From JANXYW01 sp964458665 (GTDB lineage: Bacteria; Chloroflexota; Dehalococcoidia; DSTF01; JACRBR01): a stretch of 8,879 nt of DNA. Location of the stretch: contig CAYWOO010000220.1 in assembly GCA_964458665.1 (NCBI GenBank), forward strand, positions 1 to 8,879, written 5' to 3'. Shown here in pieces: positions 4,632 through 8,879 of this stretch. A program made the position numbers and the translations under genes. The stretch's first letter is position 1; each line of letters starts with the position of its first letter. Below the pieces are notes generated by a model. It was not told where the DNA came from and searched no databases. It saw only the letters and a list, made by a program, of their open reading frames with translations.

Positions 4632-6239
4632 ATGCGGCGTATTCCCTCACGACTTCTTCGGTTGATGTTGAAATCGCGGACGCCTGCGCTCGCACTGGGC
4701 GTGCTGGCGCTGGCGATCGTCGCGTCCGGCGGCGTGACGTCGCTTCGAAGCGGTGCGACACGCGCGCGCGCGACGGCGCCCGTATCGTCCTTCACATTCG
4801 GCATCGAGAACTCCTGGATCCGGGTGCAGAACATCGGCGTCGTGGCGGCGAACGTGACTGTCACGTACTTCGACGAGACCGGCGGGCAGGCCGGGCAGGA
4901 CGGCTGCCCCTCGACCGCGTGCGCGGCGATCGGTCCGGGGCAGGGGTGGACGTTCTTTCAGGAGGGGAATCCGCAGCTGCCGGTCGGATACAAGGGGTCG
5001 GCCGTCGTCGAGAGCGACCAGCCGATCGTGGCGCTGCAAGCGAAGGACGTGCGGCGTAACGGTGCCTTCATGGTCGACGGCAACACGACGACGATCCTCG
5101 CCGGATCGAGCAAGTTGTTCCTGCCGCTGATCGCGAGTCGTGACGGCGCGCAGAACGACTGGAACGGCCGCTTCGCGCTGCAAAATCTCAGCGACACGGT
5201 GACGGCCTGCGTGACGCTGACCTATCTCAACAACAATACCGACGGCGAGGTCGCGTGGGACCCCTACAAGCTCGGCGACAAGAACGGGCCGAAGCAGCAA
5301 GGCTGTCCAAATGGCGGCCGGCCGATTCCGCCGCATGGCACGCTGTTCCGCGATCCCGACACGTTCGGCCTGCCGTCGAACTTCACCGGATCGGTGCGCA
5401 TCGAGACATCGAAGAATGGACAGAACGTCCCGGCCGACCAGCAACTGCTGACGGCGACGGCGGATACATGGAACAGCATCTACAATCCGTTCGCGTCGTA
5501 CCGCGCCATCGACAACCTCGAGATGACGACGACGGCCTTGCTGCCGCTCGTCGATCGCGAGGTGGGACCGTTCAACGGCTTCAGCACGCGCTTTCAGATC
5601 GAGAACAAAGACCCGAGCAAGCCGGCGCAGGTGACGATTCGCTTCGAGGGCTACGACCTCGACAACGATCTCGCGTTTGTCGCCAGGCAGAACACGCTGA
5701 CGGTAAAGGGCGCGCGCCTGTGCTTCCAGGATCGCGATGACTACGCGAACTGCCTGGCGCCCGGTGATGCGCTGCCGCCCAACTTCGTCGGTACGGCGCG
5801 GCTGACGTCGACGCAGCCGATCGGCGTCATCGTGAGCCGCGCGACGCGGTACGCCGACATCTTCACGAACTACCGCGCGTTCCGGCCGGAGGATGGCTCG
5901 ACGAAGGTGCTGCTGCCGGTGTTGAACAAGAACTTTGGGCCGTTCAACGGCCACGCCGGCTGGAACAGCTGGTTCCGCGTGCTCGTGGCCGACGGCGGCG
6001 AGGCGAATGTCCGCATCCGCTACATCGGCCTCGACTTGCCAGGCGGCGAGGTGTCGTACGTGATCCACGCGCAGCGCGAGTTCACCGTCTTCCAGCCGCT
6101 GGAAGACATCCTGCCCAACGGCTTCGCCGGCACAGCCATCCTCGAGTCGGACCGCCCGATCGTAGCGCTCGGCAGCCTCTCCACCGATGTGTTCACCGGC
6201 GATACGGATCTGCTGTACAACGGCGTGCCGCTGCCGTAG
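4632..6239 (+). CDS. Secreted four-repeat beta-sandwich surface protein
   Basis: This 535-residue protein has an export signal: basic residues 1-16 (RRIPSRLLRLMLKSR), then a hydrophobic core at about 18-31 and a likely cleavage region between 31 and 48. After it come four divergent repeats at about 55-155, 162-295, 303-415 and 427-531. Repeats 2-4 open with a (F/A/V)LPL(I/V)-like strand. Later strands are of the type RFxIxN and xVTVTY. Each repeat has a conserved G-(S/T)-A-x-(V/L)-x-S-(D/T)-(Q/R)-PI-strand: residues 122-135, 253-260 (shortened in repeat 2), 387-400 and 500-513. Cysteines occur as close pairs in repeats 1-3 (C92/C97, C193/C225, C364/C374) and would suit disulfides outside the cell. 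There is no C-terminal membrane anchor, LPXTG or enzyme motif. GGAAGG at 4619-4624 supports the ATG at 4632. The polysaccharide genes downstream suggest a cell-envelope role. The exact function is unknown. Confidence 0.8.
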   Translation: MRRIPSRLLRLMLKSRTPALALGVLALAIVASGGVTSLRSGATRARATAPVSSFTFGIENSWIRVQNIGVVAANVTVTYFDETGGQAGQDGCPSTACAAIGPGQGWTFFQEGNPQLPVGYKGSAVVESDQPIVALQAKDVRRNGAFMVDGNTTTILAGSSKLFLPLIASRDGAQNDWNGRFALQNLSDTVTACVTLTYLNNNTDGEVAWDPYKLGDKNGPKQQGCPNGGRPIPPHGTLFRDPDTFGLPSNFTGSVRIETSKNGQNVPADQQLLTATADTWNSIYNPFASYRAIDNLEMTTTALLPLVDREVGPFNGFSTRFQIENKDPSKPAQVTIRFEGYDLDNDLAFVARQNTLTVKGARLCFQDRDDYANCLAPGDALPPNFVGTARLTSTQPIGVIVSRATRYADIFTNYRAFRPEDGSTKVLLPVLNKNFGPFNGHAGWNSWFRVLVADGGEANVRIRYIGLDLPGGEVSYVIHAQREFTVFQPLEDILPNGFAGTAILESDRPIVALGSLSTDVFTGDTDLLYNGVPLP

Positions 6240-6241
6240 CC

Positions 6242-6309
6242 GTCAGCCCGTCAGCGGTCAGCACGTCAGCGGCGGGTCGACTGCCTGACACCGTCACGCG
6301 ACAGTCAGC
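6242..6309. repeat. GTCAGC direct-repeat array after the secreted-protein gene
   Basis: GTCAGC occurs at 6242, 6250, 6257, 6265 and 6304, the first four at 7-8 bp spacing, beginning two bases after the TAG. Between 6285 and 6308 CTGAC and GTCAG can pair, with GTC-ACGC-GAC inside, giving a small imperfect hairpin. This fills most of the 100-bp gap before the next gene. Confidence 0.55.
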
Positions 6310-6327
6310 ACAGGCCGGTTCCTCGCC

Positions 6328-6342
6328 TACACTGTGCGCATG
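6328..6342 (+). promoter_or_regulatory. Candidate leaderless start: TACACT -10 six bases before ATG
   Basis: TACACT at 6328-6333 has the TAnnnT form of a -10 box and lies six bases before the ATG at 6340. Transcription would start at or next to the start codon. There is no Shine-Dalgarno site, which fits leaderless translation. A GTG at 6334 in the same frame is an alternative start. No clear -35 box is seen. Confidence 0.4.
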
Positions 6343-7806
6343 GCGGTTTCTCGCCCTTCGTTCGCGGCTGCGCGCGCGCTTCCACCGATACCGGCTGAGG
6401 CGTGGTTGATTGTGGGCGTGCTGGCTGCCGCCGTGTGCGCCGTCGCGGCGCTGTACGGGCACTCTGCGGCGTTCGGGTGCGCGGCGGTGGGTGCCGTCGC
6501 GGCCAGCGTGGCGCTGTACGAGCCTCGGATGCTCGGTCCGATGCTGGCGTTGGCGCTGCCGATGGAGATCACGAAGCTCTGGGTCCCGTTCCTACAGACG
6601 CGCTCGGAGCTGGGCGGCGGGCTGCCGCCGACGTCGGTCGTCGATGCAGGACGTTTGGTCGTGGCGCTTGCGTTCGTGGTGTGGGCGCTTCGGCCCGCGC
6701 GGTCGCGCCTCGACGTGCTGCCGGTGTCGCCGCTGACGCTTCCGCTGGCGCTGCTGGTCGCCGTCTATGCGCTCTCGACGTTGTACGCCATCGACGTTTC
6801 GGCGGCGCGGACGGAGTCGCTGCGGTTGCTGTTTTCGCTGGGCGGGTTCGCACTCATACCGTTTTTTGTGCGCGATCGCGCGTCCCTGCGATGGACGCTG
6901 TACGCGGTCGTGTTCTCGGCGGCGATGCTGGCGATTGTCGGCGTGTACCAGCAGGTCACCGGCAACTTTTTCTGGAACGAGGGGCTGGGCCTGTTTGGGG
7001 AGCGGCGGATCAATACGACGTTCGCGGATCCGAACCACTTCGCGCGCTTCCTGCTCGTCGGGATGGTCGTGGTGCTGGCGCTGTGGCCGTTCGTCGAGCG
7101 GCGGGCGCGGTTCGCGCTGGTGGCAGCGATGGCGCTGAGCGCGTTGACGCTGGTGTTCACCGGATCGCGCGGCGCGTGGCTCGTCGGCGCCGTTGCGCTG
7201 CCGGTGATGGTGATGGCGCTGCCGATCGAGCGGCGGGCGCGATTGCGGATGCTCGGTGTTGGCGCGGCGACGCTCGTGGCAGCGGCGCTGGTAATCGCGG
7301 CGTTCAGCCCGTTCTTCACGAAGCGCGTCAACACCTTCACGTTCGGCGTCGAGGCTTCGGGCGCGCGGCCCTACCTCGTCGATGCAGGGCTCCACATGTT
7401 CGCCGATCATCCCCTGACGGGCGTGGGCGCCGGCGGCTATCAGTCGTCATTCGAGAACGACTACTACGACTTCAAAGATCCGAAGATCAAAGCGAATGTG
7501 ACGATTTCGCACACCTCCGTAGTGACGCTCATGGCGGAACTCGGCGTGATCGGCATGGTGGCGCTGGCGTTCGTCATCGTGCGGTGGGGCGCGTACGTGC
7601 GCGAGCTGATGCACCGTGCGCCGCCGGAAACGAAGGCTGCACTCGCTGGTCTGGCGGTGATCAGTGCGATCATCTTCTTCGGATCGCAGACGGAGGGTCG
7701 CTTCCTCGAGGATCCGTATCTCTGGTTCGCGGCCGGCCTGGCTGTCGCTATCGACGCGATGCGCCGCACGGGTGGCGCCGAGTCTGACGATCGTACACCG
7801 CTGTGA
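6340..7806 (+). CDS. O-antigen ligase/polymerase-type (Wzy/WaaL superfamily) membrane protein
   Basis: This 488-residue protein is made largely of hydrophobic segments, about 10-12 by eye. Segments are visible near 21-40, 43-60, 104-118, 130-152, 163-178, 185-203, 236-252, 258-275, 281-295, 303-322, 393-414 and 432-448. Family landmarks are FADPNHFA at 228-235, GSRGAW at 275-280, and the large extracytoplasmic loop with Arg343 and HPLTGVGAGGY at 357-367. ISHTSVV at 389-395 contains the His (H391) usually needed in this family, and AELGVIGM follows. These are the marks of the Wzy_C/O-antigen ligase family, which polymerises or transfers lipid-linked glycans on the outer face of the cytoplasmic membrane. 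If the host has a single membrane, an exopolysaccharide or glycoprotein glycan is a better guess than lipopolysaccharide. Its stop overlaps the next start, so the two are probably translated together. Confidence 0.85.
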   Translation: MAVSRPSFAAARALPPIPAEAWLIVGVLAAAVCAVAALYGHSAAFGCAAVGAVAASVALYEPRMLGPMLALALPMEITKLWVPFLQTRSELGGGLPPTSVVDAGRLVVALAFVVWALRPARSRLDVLPVSPLTLPLALLVAVYALSTLYAIDVSAARTESLRLLFSLGGFALIPFFVRDRASLRWTLYAVVFSAAMLAIVGVYQQVTGNFFWNEGLGLFGERRINTTFADPNHFARFLLVGMVVVLALWPFVERRARFALVAAMALSALTLVFTGSRGAWLVGAVALPVMVMALPIERRARLRMLGVGAATLVAAALVIAAFSPFFTKRVNTFTFGVEASGARPYLVDAGLHMFADHPLTGVGAGGYQSSFENDYYDFKDPKIKANVTISHTSVVTLMAELGVIGMVALAFVIVRWGAYVRELMHRAPPETKAALAGLAVISAIIFFGSQTEGRFLEDPYLWFAAGLAVAIDAMRRTGGAESDDRTPL

Positions 7807-8876
7807 GAGTCGTCTACCTCGCTGATGCGCCGTACATCCACACGCGACGCTGGGTGCAGCACTTCGCTCGCCTTGGCTGGGATGCGCACGTCATCTCGTT
7901 CCGGCCGGCGGAGATCGAGGGCGCGACGGTGCACTACGTCGACGGCTTCGAGACGATCGGCAAGGCGCGATACGTCGTCCACGCGCGGCGCGTGCGCACG
8001 CTGATTGAGACGCTGAGGCCGGACCTGCTGCACGCGCTGCACCTCACCAGCTACGGGTTCCTTGCCGGGCTGTCGGGCTTCCAGCCATCAATTGTGTCCG
8101 TCTGGGGAACGGACGTGCTGGAGGCTCCGACGCTGACGCCGCTGCATCGCTGGATCACGCGGCACGCGCTGGCGCGTGCCGGCGCCATCACGGCGACCGG
8201 TTTGCGGCTCGCGGAGGCGACGCTGCCGTATACGCCGGAGAAGAAGCCAGTGCTGGTCATTCCGTACGGCGTCGATCTCGATCAGTTTGCGCCGGCACTG
8301 CGCGAACCGCGGGCGGACGGGCGCGTAACGATCGGTGCGGTGTCGCGGCTGTCGCCGGAGAAGGGGTTCGAGTACTTGTTGCGTGCGGTCGCCACGCTGC
8401 GCGATAGCGGCGTGGTGCTCGACGTCGTGCTGGCGGGCGACGGCCCGTCGCGCGCGGCGCTGGAGCGGCTGACGGACGAATTGGGCTTGCGGGAACGGGT
8501 GGAATTTCTAGGCGAGATGGCGCACGATGCGGTGCCGGCCGTGCTTCAGCGGCTGGACATCTTTGCGATGCCGTCGACGTGGGAGGGATTCGGCGTTTCG
8601 GCGTTGGAGGCGAGCGCGATGGAACTCCCGATCGTGGCATCGAACATCCACGGCATCCCGGATGTCGTGCTGGATGGTGAGACAGGCATCCTGGTGCCGC
8701 CCGCCGACGTGCGGGCGCTGGCTGATGCCATCGCGCAGCTGGCCGGCGACGCCGCGTTACGGCGGGCGATGGGGGCCGCGGGCCGTGCGTTCGTCGAGCG
8801 GGAGTATCGCTGGCAGGACAACGCCGCGCTGATGGAGCGGCTGTACGCACAGGTGACCGCGCAGCCGCGGCGTTAG
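7803..8876 (+). CDS. Family 4 glycosyltransferase (GT-B fold)
   Basis: This 357-residue GT-B enzyme transfers a sugar from an activated donor, usually a nucleotide sugar, to a glycan or lipid-linked acceptor at the cytoplasmic face of the membrane. The N-terminal acceptor domain begins MRVVYLADAPYIHTRRWVQH and contains WGTD at 101-104. The linker element IPYGVDLDQF is at 153-162. The C-terminal donor domain has GAVSRLSPEKGFEYLL (R182, K187), the DGPSRAALERL helix, VEFLGEM, and the E-x7-E pair E261/E269 (EGFGVSALE). PIVASNIHGIPDVV and DGETGILVPP follow, the standard GT4 ending. The GTG start at 7803 overlaps the upstream TGA (GTGA, 4-bp overlap), a usual sign of translational coupling. Donor and linkage cannot be determined. 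The gene is complete and ends 3 bases before the window does. Confidence 0.93.
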   Translation: MRVVYLADAPYIHTRRWVQHFARLGWDAHVISFRPAEIEGATVHYVDGFETIGKARYVVHARRVRTLIETLRPDLLHALHLTSYGFLAGLSGFQPSIVSVWGTDVLEAPTLTPLHRWITRHALARAGAITATGLRLAEATLPYTPEKKPVLVIPYGVDLDQFAPALREPRADGRVTIGAVSRLSPEKGFEYLLRAVATLRDSGVVLDVVLAGDGPSRAALERLTDELGLRERVEFLGEMAHDAVPAVLQRLDIFAMPSTWEGFGVSALEASAMELPIVASNIHGIPDVVLDGETGILVPPADVRALADAIAQLAGDAALRRAMGAAGRAFVEREYRWQDNAALMERLYAQVTAQPRR

Positions 8877-8879
8877 CGT

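Noticed and set aside
4647..6068. A 473-codon open frame on the minus strand opposite the secreted-protein gene
   Set aside because: Its product is rich in Arg, His, Val and Asp with no recognisable domain, as expected from the reverse complement of a GC-rich gene. The plus-strand frame has a signal peptide, repeats and a ribosome binding site.
6402..7787. A 461-codon plus-strand frame overlapping the O-antigen ligase-like gene
   Set aside because: The Arg/Ala/Gly-rich product lacks membrane segments and motifs, while the overlapping frame carries the full Wzy/WaaL pattern.
1..8879. CRISPR array, insertion sequence, tRNA or rRNA
   Set aside because: No regularly spaced repeats with unique spacers, no transposase motifs or terminal inverted repeats, and no cloverleaf or rRNA-like stretch were seen on either strand.

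Overview
The window is GC-rich and gene-dense: eight complete protein genes, one gene fragment, short gaps, and no RNA genes, insertion sequences, integrases or CRISPR. The best guess for the source is a member of the Chloroflexota. That rests on the overall G+C, the small palindromic intergenic elements, and above all a secreted protein built from repeats of the 'LPLV ... RVQN ... NVTVTY ... GSAVVESDQPIVAL' type that I associate with that phylum. It is an inference from family resemblance, not a proven assignment.

Layout. Positions 1-171 hold the C-terminal end of an arsenite S-adenosylmethionine methyltransferase (ArsM-like). After a 103-bp gap comes a MoaD/ThiS-type ubiquitin-like sulfur carrier (275-520). 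A convergent junction with two stem-loops (about 561-636) separates these from a minus-strand group read right to left: adenylosuccinate synthetase purA (3035-1719), a GNAT acetyltransferase (1676-1167) and a small cupin (1083-625). The 280-bp region 3036-3315 lies between the divergent purA and tmk. On the plus strand follow thymidylate kinase tmk (3316-3930), a RimJ/RimL-like GNAT (4012-4560), a secreted four-repeat protein (4632-6239), an O-antigen ligase/polymerase-type membrane protein (6340-7806) and a GT4 glycosyltransferase (7803-8876). The last two overlap by 4 bp.

Function. The left and middle parts are housekeeping: AMP and dTDP synthesis start from one shared divergent control region, with small-molecule modifying enzymes around them. 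The right part (4632-8876) looks like a cell-surface module: an exported beta-sandwich repeat protein followed by a polysaccharide polymerase/ligase and a glycosyltransferase that are probably translationally coupled.

No convincing undescribed multi-gene system is present. The points most worth a second look are in non-coding DNA. They are a matched pair of short repeats just after the arsM and moaD stop codons, a purA leader in which a hairpin could bring a distant ribosome binding site next to the start, several probably dispersed intergenic hairpins, a GTCAGC array, an apparent leaderless start for the O-antigen ligase-like gene, and an excess of CGATCG.
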